Shown: piece after piece, positions 1 to 7,300 of the stretch
Layout: each line of letters begins with the position of its first letter
Numbering within the stretch: position 1 is the first letter of the stretch
Assembly (NCBI GenBank): GCA_021802085.1
Contig: JAKAAZ010000138.1
Coordinates: 1-9,440 of the forward strand
Direction: 5' to 3'
DNA length: 9,440 bases
From: Acidobacteriota bacterium
GTDB lineage: Bacteria > Acidobacteriota > Terriglobia > Terriglobales > Acidobacteriaceae
The notes under the pieces: generated by a model
Seen by the model: only the letters and a program-made list of their open reading frames with translations
Told to the model about the DNA's origin: nothing
The model's database searches: none
Program-made: the position numbers and the translations under genes

Positions 1-79
1 ATTCCATGTGTCCCCGAGCGGCTGATTCATTGGGGAACCGCTTGAAAAAGGCGTAAGCACTGATCGTCGATCTGCTCAT
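1..79 (-). CDS. Transposase, N-terminal fragment (IS1595-like), left IS copy
   Basis: An ATG at 79-77 opens a frame running off the left edge after 26 codons. It includes the string ISAYAFFKRFPNESAARG followed by His-Met-Glu. The pattern aromatic-Phe-x-x-Phe-Pro-x-Glu-x-x-Ala-Arg-x-His-x-Glu is typical of the start of IS1595-family transposases, where it precedes a zinc-finger and then an ISXO2-like DDE domain; those parts are not visible here. An in-frame stop just upstream (TAG at 91-89) leaves this ATG as the only sensible start. There is no strong Shine-Dalgarno. The gene reads left, co-directionally with the cluster, so read-through from the sugar genes could enter it. It is truncated by the window, not necessarily in the genome. 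Confidence 0.6.
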   Translation of the reverse strand, partial: MSRSTISAYAFFKRFPNESAARGHME

Positions 80-85
80 GTGCTC

Positions 86-114
86 ATTCTAGATAGGCTA
101 GCTCAGGGAGTAAA
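86..114 (-). promoter_or_regulatory. Candidate transposase promoter in the left IS end
   Basis: On the minus strand TTTACT (114-109) and TAGAAT (91-86) are separated by 17 bp, a fair sigma70-type match. The expected transcription start falls at or next to the transposase ATG at 79, so the message would have almost no leader. The single base that differs between the two IS copies (98) lies in the spacer. Confidence 0.4.
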
Positions 115-148
115 GTATATAATTCCCCAATTTAATCGGTAGAAACGA

Positions 149-1180
149 TCAGCAGGAAAGTCCGGCTTTTTGAAGTGCGGCCTTCAACTGCTGCATGCTG
201 ATGCGCGTGGAGGCCTCAGGCGATCCCGCGCCGCGCCAGTGCGTTTCTAGGCTGACAGCCTTGGTGTAGCCATCCGCTGCGAGTGCATGCAGTTGGCCTG
301 GCCAATCGACAAGGCCAATGCCTACCGGCTCCCAGGTAAATTTGCCGTCCGGTTTGCGCTCGACGTTCTTTGCGTGGCAGTGGCCGATCCGCTTCTTCGG
401 CAGAAGATCATAGCCATTGGGATACGGTTTGGTCTCGCCAGCTGCGCCGGCGTTGCCTGGATCCCAATTGAGCATGAAGTTGCTGTTCGTGATTGCGGAA
501 AGCGCGCGCGCAGCTTCTGGACCCGTGGCCGTGTTGCAGGACATTTCATTTTCGAGCAATAGGATCAATCCGTGTTTCCGACAGGTCATGGCTGCTTCGC
601 GCAGTTTCTGGTCCATTGCGGCGCGGTATGGTTTTGGGTCTTCCAGGCGCCAGAAGTCGAAGCAGCGAATGCGATCGGTTCCGTAGGCCTTCGCGAGCTT
701 AATGCAGCGTTCCAGTACTTCGTCCTGCTGCTTGAATTCCGTGTCTGCATGGAACTGGTCGCGATGCTCGGCGGCTTTAGAAAGCGGTGCGCCCGGCCAG
801 TCAACTTTGAAGAGCGGGCTCGCAATATCTGTGACGCGCAGGTTGTATTTTTCCAGAATGCGGCGACTCTCCGCGATCTCCTGGGCGTTCAGATCGATCA
901 GGTTCTTGTTCCACATGCCGCGCAATTCGATCCAGTTGAGCCGGAACTCCTGCGAGGCAACTTGGCAGCTATGCTCGAAGTCCTGTGAGATCTCGTCATT
1001 GATCACCGACAGGCGAAAAGAACAATTCGTCGCGACACTTCCAGATTCCTTAAATATTGCTTGCTCAGTGGGAGTGACCAACCGTTCGCGCCCAGCAAGT
1101 GCGTCCAGCGACAGCGGCATTGTTGCCGATACTGCGATCGAACCGGTGCCGTACAAAAAATGTCTGCGGGAAAGCTTCAT
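149..1180 (-). CDS. Tat-exported sugar phosphate isomerase/epimerase-like TIM-barrel protein
   Basis: The 343-residue protein belongs by pattern to the xylose-isomerase-like TIM-barrel (AP endonuclease 2) superfamily, whose members isomerise or epimerise sugars or cleave keto-sugar derivatives using a divalent metal. Likely metal ligands are Glu210 in LLLENE, Asp240 in NWDPGN, His267 or His269 in GHCHAKN and Glu312 in SLETHW, in the usual E-D-H-E order along the barrel. The N-terminus SRRHFLYG followed by a hydrophobic stretch to about residue 29 is a twin-arginine signal, predicting export of the folded protein. The start is supported by GGAG at 1193-1190, nine bases upstream. It is the last gene of the cluster, 134 bp after the preceding TIM-barrel gene, to which it has little obvious similarity beyond the fold motifs. 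It stops 21 bp before the IS and its C-terminus looks complete. Substrate unknown. Confidence 0.85.
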   Translation of the reverse strand: MKLSRRHFLYGTGSIAVSATMPLSLDALAGRERLVTPTEQAIFKESGSVATNCSFRLSVINDEISQDFEHSCQVASQEFRLNWIELRGMWNKNLIDLNAQEIAESRRILEKYNLRVTDIASPLFKVDWPGAPLSKAAEHRDQFHADTEFKQQDEVLERCIKLAKAYGTDRIRCFDFWRLEDPKPYRAAMDQKLREAAMTCRKHGLILLLENEMSCNTATGPEAARALSAITNSNFMLNWDPGNAGAAGETKPYPNGYDLLPKKRIGHCHAKNVERKPDGKFTWEPVGIGLVDWPGQLHALAADGYTKAVSLETHWRGAGSPEASTRISMQQLKAALQKAGLSC

Positions 1181-1228
1181 CGGTATTTACTCCGTCTGAT
1201 GAACTTCACAAAACATAAAACTGCTTAA

Positions 1229-1258
1229 TACGAAGGTTCGTAATGTCGCGGTGACCGC
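1229..1258. promoter_or_regulatory. Two adjacent short palindromes in the gap before the last gene
   Basis: The 134-bp gap between the two TIM-barrel genes holds TACGAAGGTTCGTA (1229-1242, six-base arms around GG) and GCGGTGACCGC (1248-1258, five-base arms around one base). They could be an operator or a small mRNA hairpin. No U-run follows them, so they are not a standard terminator, and no convincing promoter was seen. Either may be chance. Confidence 0.25.
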
Positions 1259-1314
1259 TTTTGTAAGGGGCCCGAATAAAAGGTGCTTCCGTTAACGAGC
1301 AATCATAAAGCGCG

Positions 1315-2199
1315 TTAGGCCTTATTTTGAAAGCCCATGCCTGCAAGGACACCGCGCATATAGGCAAAGCTGCTGATGACACCAGGCATGGGATCTTCAG
1401 CGTGGATCTCGTATTCGAGATCCACAAAGCCTTTGTAGTTAGTCTGGATCAAGGCTTGAAATATCTGCCGTACCGGCATTTTCCCTTCTCCGACAGCGAC
1501 TTGGCTCTCCTTGGCATCGAAGTTCTTCAGATCTTTCATGTGAATGTTGAAGAGGCGCGGGCCGACCTGATGGATGGCGTCGACGACATCGGTGCCGGCG
1601 CGGACACAGTGGCCGACGTCGATGCAGCAGCCCATACGGGGATCCATTTTCCTGACGGCTTTCAGGATGTCGAGCGGCGAGGGCCAGAACTTGTCCTCCG
1701 GACCGTGGTTGTGGATGGCGAGGCGGATGTCGTACTCGCGGACGAACTTTTCGATGCGCGGGAGAGTGGCGGGGGCGGGGTCGCCGGCGACGATGACCGA
1801 GACTCCGGCGCGCTTGGCGTAGTCAAACTTGCTGCGGATATCGGCGTCTTCGTCCTTGGCGAAGTAGACCGCGCCGACGGCGTGCAGATGGATGTTGGCG
1901 GCGGCGTAGGCATCGAGCGCCTCGGTTTCGCCGGCCGGGGCCATCGGAAGATGATCCTTGACGTCCTTGGCGTTGAGTGCCGAGACGTGGAGCTGCTGCA
2001 TAAATCCGATGAGTTGAGCGCGGGTGAAATCGCGGAAGGTGTAGCTGGCCAGACCGAGGCGTACAGGTGAGGGCTGGCCGGTCACTTGCGCTGGCTGGGC
2101 CTGCGCGGAGTTCGTGCGTGCCGCAGGAGAGATGGCACAGGCCGCTGCGGCGAGTGCGCCGGAACGGAGCAGATCGCGACGGGAGACGGAGTTCTGCAT
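1315..2199 (-). CDS. Tat-exported sugar phosphate isomerase/epimerase-like TIM-barrel protein (HNH variant)
   Basis: The 294-residue protein has the xylose-isomerase-like TIM-barrel pattern. Candidate metal and active-site residues are His163 and His165 in AIHNHG, Asp194 and His197 in CIDVGH, His220 in NIHMKD and Glu262 in LEYE. At the first position the family more often has Glu (ENHG), so His163 marks a variant metal site unlike that of the second TIM-barrel protein in this cluster. The N-terminus has SRRDLLRSG followed by an Ala-rich hydrophobic segment ending near residue 34 (AQA), a clear twin-arginine signal. The ATG has an excellent Shine-Dalgarno (GGAGG, seven bases away). It starts 13 bp after the oxidoreductase stop codon, so the two genes are almost certainly co-translated and probably act in the same pathway. 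The specific reaction cannot be read from the sequence. Confidence 0.88.
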   Translation of the reverse strand: MQNSVSRRDLLRSGALAAAACAISPAARTNSAQAQPAQVTGQPSPVRLGLASYTFRDFTRAQLIGFMQQLHVSALNAKDVKDHLPMAPAGETEALDAYAAANIHLHAVGAVYFAKDEDADIRSKFDYAKRAGVSVIVAGDPAPATLPRIEKFVREYDIRLAIHNHGPEDKFWPSPLDILKAVRKMDPRMGCCIDVGHCVRAGTDVVDAIHQVGPRLFNIHMKDLKNFDAKESQVAVGEGKMPVRQIFQALIQTNYKGFVDLEYEIHAEDPMPGVISSFAYMRGVLAGMGFQNKA

Positions 2200-2206
2200 T
2201 GACGTA

Positions 2207-2211
2207 CCTCC
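2207..2211 (-). promoter_or_regulatory. Strong ribosome binding site next to the upstream stop codon
   Basis: On the minus strand GGAGG lies seven bases before the ATG at 2199 and one base after the TAA of the oxidoreductase gene (2215-2213). Ribosomes ending the upstream gene would be delivered to this site, which supports coupling and fixes the start of the TIM-barrel gene. Confidence 0.8.
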
Positions 2212-2212
2212 G

Positions 2213-3532
2213 TTAGAGTGTGGGTGCCCAACCAGGTTGGTAGTCGCGGCCCCAGAGCTTCATAGCGTTCGGGTCGTCCTGAATTTTGCCATCGGCGGAG
2301 TCGAGGCGAAGTTCGCGGTTGACCTCCCAGGCGATGTTCGAGAGCTGCAGCATGGTGACCGCCACATTGCCGACAGAGACGGGCGCGTTGAGCTTCGCTC
2401 CGGTACGGATGGCGGCGATGAAATTGGCGAAGTGGGCGTCGGTCATGGAGTCGGCGCCGATCAGGTCGGAGGAGGAGGTCTGGCCGCCAACTTTGAACTC
2501 GCTGGTCTTCTTGCCGTGGAGGTCGTAGATTTCGTAGCCGTCGCGGTCGACGAGGATGGAGCCGGTGGTGCCCATGATGACCGAACCGCGGTCGCGGTTG
2601 TAGAACTTCATTCCCTGGCAACTCTTGCCTTCCCAGTCGATCATCTTGTCCGGGTAGTTGAAGTTGGTTAGCAGCGTGTCGTAAAACTGCCAGTCGTCCT
2701 TGAACTGGTACCGGCCGCCCGAGGAGGTAACGCTCTGGGGGTAATCGACGCCGAGCGCCCAGCGACAGACATCGACCTCATGGGTGCCGTTGTTGAGCGC
2801 TTCGCCTGTGCCCCAGGTACGGAACCAGTGCCAGTTATATGGCTGCACATTGTCCTTGTAAGACTGGCGCGGCGCGGGCCCCTGCCACAGATCCCAGTCC
2901 AGATGCGAAGGCACCGTCACTTCCTTGCCGAATCCGATTGACTTGCGTGTATTGCTGTACCAGGCCTTGGCGTAATAGGGTCGACCGATGAGACCGTTGT
3001 GAATCTTCTCGACGATCTCGATGGTGTGCGGTGAAGATCGCTGCTGTGTGCCCATCTGGACGAATTTTTTATACTTTCGCTGTGCCTCGACCAACAAAGC
3101 GCCCTCGGCTGGGTTGTGGCTGCAGGGCTTCTCAACGTACACGTGCTTGCTGGCCTTCAAACCCTTGATGGCGATGGGCGTATGCCAGTGGTCGGGCGTG
3201 GCGATCGTGATCGCATCCACGTCCTTGCTCGCGAGCACATTACGAAAATCCCGTTCGGTTGCCGGAGCATAGCCCATGGCGCGCTGCACATTGCCCGCAT
3301 AGCGCGCGAGGATGATGCTGTCCACATCGCACACGTGCGTGATGCGCGCGGACTTGCTGTTGGCCTTGAGCGCGGAAAGATGCGCATAGGCGCGGCTGTT
3401 TAGTCCAATCACGGCAAAATTCAATCGATCATTCGAGCCGAGAATCTGAGCATAGCTCTTTGCGGTCGATCCTACAGCCAGGCCAGCCGCTCCTATCGCA
3501 ACTGTGTCGAGAAATGCTCGTCGAGTTACCAT
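2213..3532 (-). CDS. Tat-exported Gfo/Idh/MocA family oxidoreductase
   Basis: The 439-residue protein is a dehydrogenase-like member of the glucose-fructose oxidoreductase/inositol dehydrogenase/MocA family, which oxidise or reduce sugar hydroxyls with NAD(P). An N-terminal Rossmann domain (about 36-160) has the nucleotide loop VIGLNSR at 41-47, a variant of GxGxxG, and the family EKP motif at 134-136 (VYVEKPCSHN). The C-terminal domain carries NGTHEVDVCRW, with His251 and Asp254 as likely catalytic residues. TRRAFLD at residues 3-9 plus a hydrophobic stretch to about 28 form a twin-arginine signal. Exported members such as Zymomonas glucose-fructose oxidoreductase keep a tightly bound cofactor, which would be needed here. 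The frame stays open upstream to a TTG at 3583, but the ATG at 3532 has GGGAG five bases away and starts the Tat signal exactly, so it is preferred. Substrate unknown. Confidence 0.9.
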   Translation of the reverse strand: MVTRRAFLDTVAIGAAGLAVGSTAKSYAQILGSNDRLNFAVIGLNSRAYAHLSALKANSKSARITHVCDVDSIILARYAGNVQRAMGYAPATERDFRNVLASKDVDAITIATPDHWHTPIAIKGLKASKHVYVEKPCSHNPAEGALLVEAQRKYKKFVQMGTQQRSSPHTIEIVEKIHNGLIGRPYYAKAWYSNTRKSIGFGKEVTVPSHLDWDLWQGPAPRQSYKDNVQPYNWHWFRTWGTGEALNNGTHEVDVCRWALGVDYPQSVTSSGGRYQFKDDWQFYDTLLTNFNYPDKMIDWEGKSCQGMKFYNRDRGSVIMGTTGSILVDRDGYEIYDLHGKKTSEFKVGGQTSSSDLIGADSMTDAHFANFIAAIRTGAKLNAPVSVGNVAVTMLQLSNIAWEVNRELRLDSADGKIQDDPNAMKLWGRDYQPGWAPTL

Positions 3533-3537
3533 AACTT

Positions 3538-3542
3538 CTCCC
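3538..3542 (-). promoter_or_regulatory. Ribosome binding site that decides the oxidoreductase start
   Basis: On the minus strand GGGAG within AAAGGGAGAAG lies five bases before the ATG at 3532. It would fall inside the coding region if the upstream TTG (3583) or ATG (3550) were used, which argues for the shorter protein. Confidence 0.7.
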
Positions 3543-3565
3543 TTTCGCATATCAATTACGCGATT

Positions 3566-3581
3566 GAACAAACGAACAAAC
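3566..3581. repeat. Tandem 8-bp repeat, GAACAAAC twice
   Basis: Two perfect head-to-tail copies of GAACAAAC end 34 bp upstream of the oxidoreductase ATG. The second copy is part of the 11-base motif that recurs upstream of the ROK gene. AACAAAC resembles the half-site of operators bound by XylR-type ROK repressors in Bacillus, which have GTTTGTT...AACAAAC; the inverted arrangement is not seen here. Confidence 0.5.
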
Positions 3582-3584
3582 AAT
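3574..3584. promoter_or_regulatory. Shared 11-base motif GAACAAACAAT (possible ROK operator), copy 1
   Basis: The same 11 bases in the same orientation occur at 9226-9236 upstream of the ROK gene. Position upstream of the oxidoreductase and co-occurrence with the regulator suggest an operator. Binding by the local ROK protein is inference only. Confidence 0.3.
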
Positions 3585-3802
3585 AATGCAGGAAACGCGT
3601 TAGCTGTTGGCTGGCCTTGAATAGCATCAAGGAGAACATCCTTTCGTTTCGCTGCTAGGACTAATGGAAGGCTGAACGGAGACCATGCATATTCTTCATC
3701 TATTTTGCGACGATCACTTGCAAGCAGATGACATCCTTTTCTTGCAACAGATTCTGCTCATATTTCGTTTTGGCAATGTTGCGCTGATTGATCTTCGATT
3801 TA

Positions 3803-4219
3803 TCAAGTTCCCATAGCTACAACAAAATATTGCGCATCCTCACTTCCGAGATTTCGAACTCCATGCAATACGCCGGAATGTACAAAAGCAGCAGCTCCGG
3901 GTCCAATGGAACCTGTCTTTCCCCCAATGGTCACGGTAAGATTTCCCTTTATCATTAGAAAAAGCTCCTCATGCTCATGCCGATGTGGTGGATGAGGCGA
4001 ACTTCCCGGCGCGAGTGTCGTCTCATGCACTTCCATGTGGTCGCCTGTATGGGTTACTCCATCTAGAATTGGCCGGGATGTATTCTTCCCGTTCGATGTT
4101 ACAGGCAATTGGTTATACGGCTTGATGAAGGATTGAAGTGGTTGGCGGTCAGATGCGAATACCGCGAATGTGGTCAGCATGGGGACAGCCACACAAAAAG
4201 AACGTCGAGTCGAATCCAC
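3803..4219 (-). CDS. Tat-type exported small cupin-domain protein
   Basis: The 138-residue protein is a single-domain cupin, a small beta-barrel that usually binds a metal. Cupin motif 1 spans 72-92 (G72, His79, His81, Glu85, Gly92; further His at 76 and 83). Motif 2 spans about 107-123 with HSGVLHGVRN, His119 as the fourth ligand and Asn123. It starts with GTG at 4219-4217; the start is weakly supported by an AGG upstream, but the first residues STRRSFCV followed by a hydrophobic run form a plausible, if short, twin-arginine signal, as in the three genes that follow. It lies 86 bp after the receptor stop codon and 270 bp before the oxidoreductase. Cupins of this size may be sugar isomerases, dioxygenases or accessory metal proteins; the sequence does not say which. 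Confidence 0.8.
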   Translation of the reverse strand: MDSTRRSFCVAVPMLTTFAVFASDRQPLQSFIKPYNQLPVTSNGKNTSRPILDGVTHTGDHMEVHETTLAPGSSPHPPHRHEHEELFLMIKGNLTVTIGGKTGSIGPGAAAFVHSGVLHGVRNLGSEDAQYFVVAMGT

Positions 4220-4305
4220 AGAAGCCTCACTCGTTGATATGCAAGCTGAATCACTACATCAATCAATTACTGCTTGGTCGAGGACAATGGGTCTCCTTGC
4301 CCTCA

Positions 4306-7300
4306 TCAAAAATGCAACGTTGCCGCGATCTGTAAGGCACGACTGCCCGCCGAGGAATCCGCACCCCCCAGTGTGGACGTAACCTGCCCAAAACTTGCGC
4401 TTGTCAGACTCGTAGTTGGATTTGCAAAGACAGGATGGTTCAATGCATTGAACGCCTGTACGCGAAAATTGAGGTTTATGTCGCCATGAATATCGAAAGT
4501 TCTCTGCAGAGAAGCATCGAAAGTGACAAGTGCCGGACCACTGTACACGTTTTGGCCCATGTTTCCAAGCGCCGTAGTGGTTGGCTGCACAAAGGCGCTG
4601 GTATCGAACCACGGATGCTTCGTACCGATACCATGTAGCTTGCGGAAAGGCTTGATTTCGTTGGGAACCTGCGTGTTCGAAGGGGCATTCAACTGCGCGC
4701 CGCTCGCGGTAAACAACATGGGCGTGCCTGTATCCGCGCTTAGCAGTCCGCTCGCCTGCCAGCCTCCCAGCAGCGTAGCTGGAATACCGGAGTTCGCAAG
4801 GCGCTCGCCCTTGCCGAGGGGCAACGTATACACAAAACTCTGGACGAAGGTCTGGCTGCGGTCCCAGGTGGTTCTCGCATAATTGCGCTGGAAATCAATG
4901 TAAAAGCTATACCCTCCCAAGCCACCGCCGCTTGAGTTGTAACCCATCGCCTTCTGCCACGCATATGCGGAAGTCGAGATGAGACGCTTACTTAAGCTGT
5001 GCTCAAGCCTGGCTTGCAGTGAATTGTAGTTGGACGAAGTTTGTCTTGGTAACAACTCGGTACCAGCCGTGCGTCCGAAGGTGGCATACTCGGGTTGGCC
5101 CGCGGCTCCTGCACCCGCCACGAAACCGGCGTTCATATTGTAGTTGCCGGGGATTTCTCTCCCCTGGTTGCCGACATAAGCAACATCCGCTGTCCATTTC
5201 TGTCCCAGATCGCGTTGCACTGTGAGATTGTAGGACATGACATAGGGATCTCTGTACCCAGTGTTGACAGTGGTCCAGGCGGACGATTTAGCGGCGTTTG
5301 GAATGATGCCATCTGCAGGAATCACAGGTTTCGATTCGGGAGGAAATCCTGCCGCCATGTTCTCAATGGTGACGTTGTTACTCTGGACGGCTGGCGTGTA
5401 TGAGCTAAGGGAGCTGTAGGCGATGTTTTGACGCACGGGATAGTTGAATGCATAGTTATTATCCTGAAAAGGCGTGTGGCTAATGCCGAACCCTGCGCGG
5501 ACGACCATGCGCGGAGTCGCGCGGAACGCCAACCCGATGCGGGGTTCAAAATCCTTGGCGTTTACGTTCATCCCCAAGTCTTTTGGGATGTTCCCGTAGC
5601 CGGCCACTTCCAGACTGTTCGTCACCGGATTGTACTGAGAGAATCCTCCAGACTCACGCGGGTTTGCCGGAGGGTAGAACTCCCAGCGCAAGCCGTAGGT
5701 CGCGGTGAGCCTGCTTGTTGCCTGCCAAGTATCCTGCAGGTACACAAAGTACAGAGTTTGACGCCATGAGGCGTCGCCAACATTCACATCGCGTCCTACC
5801 GAATTGGGAAGATCGAGCAGGAAACTGGCGAAGTCGTTTCCATAGCTGGTTTTCCCTCCTGGAGTGTTCAACGCAGTCTGGCCATCCGCATAGGTAAAGA
5901 CTCCACGCGGGCCATACGTCTGCCCCTGCGTCAGGTCATCGCGAACTCTGCGCACCTCAACACCGAATTTGATAGAGTGGTTCCCCAGCAACTTTGTCCA
6001 GTCGTTGACAAGATCGATGTTCGTCTCACCACGTTCCCATGGCATGGAAGAACTGTAGCCTATGAGTGGGCTCGAGTAGCTGTTGATAGAGATGGTGGGA
6101 GCTCCACTCGTGAACGGGCTTACGTTGACTCCAGGAATGCCCAACTGTGTAGCGGTATCCAGGCCATTACCGGCCGGTAGCGCGTTGTTCCTGTAATGAT
6201 CAATTCCGCCGCGCGCTTCGACGAAGAGTTTAGGAGAGAAGACGTGCGTGTATTCGAGCGCGGTGTTGAAGACGTTATTGGTACCTGTCCCTTCAAAGCC
6301 GCCAGCGGCTGGACCGCCGGCGGAGTTGCCAAAGATGGGCTGCTGGTAAGTGGTGTTCTTCTCCCAACTATAACGGTAGGCCAAGTGGTCGACGGCCCGC
6401 AGGGTCTGGTCCAGTTTGACATCAAACTGGGTAACGCTCTGATCGAATACGGGATTCGCCTGATAGTTGTTGGTCACACCGGCACCCGGGACATTCGGAA
6501 GCGGAACGAGAGCCAAGACTTTCGTGGCAATAGGGCTGATGCGTGTTGGCGGGATGATGTTCCCCGGAAACTGTTGGCGGCCGGTCCCGTCCGGATTCCC
6601 GGTCTGCGGATCGTAGATAGGAGTTGGACTCGCCGATAAATTGCCGGCATCGAAATCGGCAGTCGGCACCGTCAGAAGGGTATATGCGGACGTATAGTTC
6701 GTATTTCGCATAAAATCCCCAAAAAAGAAAGTGTGGTCTTTTACGATCGGGCCGCCGAGCGCAGCGCCATAATAGTTATACGTCTGACGCGGGCGTGGCG
6801 CCGTGTTATTGAAATAGTTCCGCGCCTCCAGCGCACTGATCTGGTTGAACTCATACGCGGAGCCATGGAATGCATTGGTGCCGGATTTCAAGATGACGTT
6901 GGTGACCGCTCCCGCGGAACGTCCGAACTCAGGCGCATAGTTGCTTGTTTCCACGTTGACTGTTTGTATTGCGGCTGCGGCAGGAATATAGACCTGCAGC
7001 AGGCCAGTCCTCTCATTGTCGTCAATACCTTCAATCTGCAGATTGTTTGAGAGTTCGGACTGTCCATTCACGTCGAAAGACTGCGAATTCTGTGGATCGA
7101 AAAAAGATGAGTGGTCGTAAATGGGTGCGCTTACACCTGGAACCAGCGACTCAAGCTCTTGGAAATTCTGCCCATTTCCAACCGGAAGATCGACAATCTG
7201 CTCTGAGTCGATCTGCGCGCTGACGTCGGCACGGTCTGTCTGCAGCAAAGGGGCCTGATCGGTCACCGTGATGGTCTGCGAAGCAGAGCCGAGACCCAAA

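Larger units (their letters stand above)
1..127 (-). mobile_element. 5' end of an insertion sequence, left copy (IS1595-like), cut by the window edge
   Basis: Bases 8-127 are the reverse complement of 9321-9440 with a single difference (C at 98 against A at 9350), so this is one of two copies of the same element. Read on the minus strand it begins at 127 with GGGAATTATATAC, then has a candidate promoter, then a transposase start at 79. The inner boundary is fixed because similarity between the copies stops at 127 and 9321. Family assignment rests on the transposase N-terminus and on a terminus starting GGG, and is an inference. It lies only 21 bp beyond the stop codon of the last cluster gene. 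The rest of the element is outside the window. Confidence 0.75.
3533..3802. other. 270-bp AT-rich gap between cupin and oxidoreductase genes
   Basis: This is the longest gap inside the enzyme group and probably holds a promoter or processing site for the oxidoreductase. Next to the gene is a tandem 8-bp repeat (3566-3581). No convincing -35/-10 pair or terminator was found. The oxidoreductase frame stays open for 75 codons upstream (to a TGA at 3760-3758) without an ATG or GTG, and could be the decayed tail of a lost gene or chance. Confidence 0.4.

Noticed and set aside
1327..2070. Long plus-strand frame (247 codons)
   Set aside because: It is antisense to a well-supported TIM-barrel gene and arises from its codon bias; the translation has no domain pattern.
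2114..2671. Plus-strand frame of 185 codons
   Set aside because: It overlaps two well-supported minus-strand genes and their coupled junction; it is a shadow of GC-rich codon usage.
3692..3805. Short minus-strand frame after the cupin stop, ending ICLQVIVAK
   Set aside because: It looks protein-like but is under 40 codons, has no start codon and has a stop just upstream; it could be a remnant but cannot be supported.
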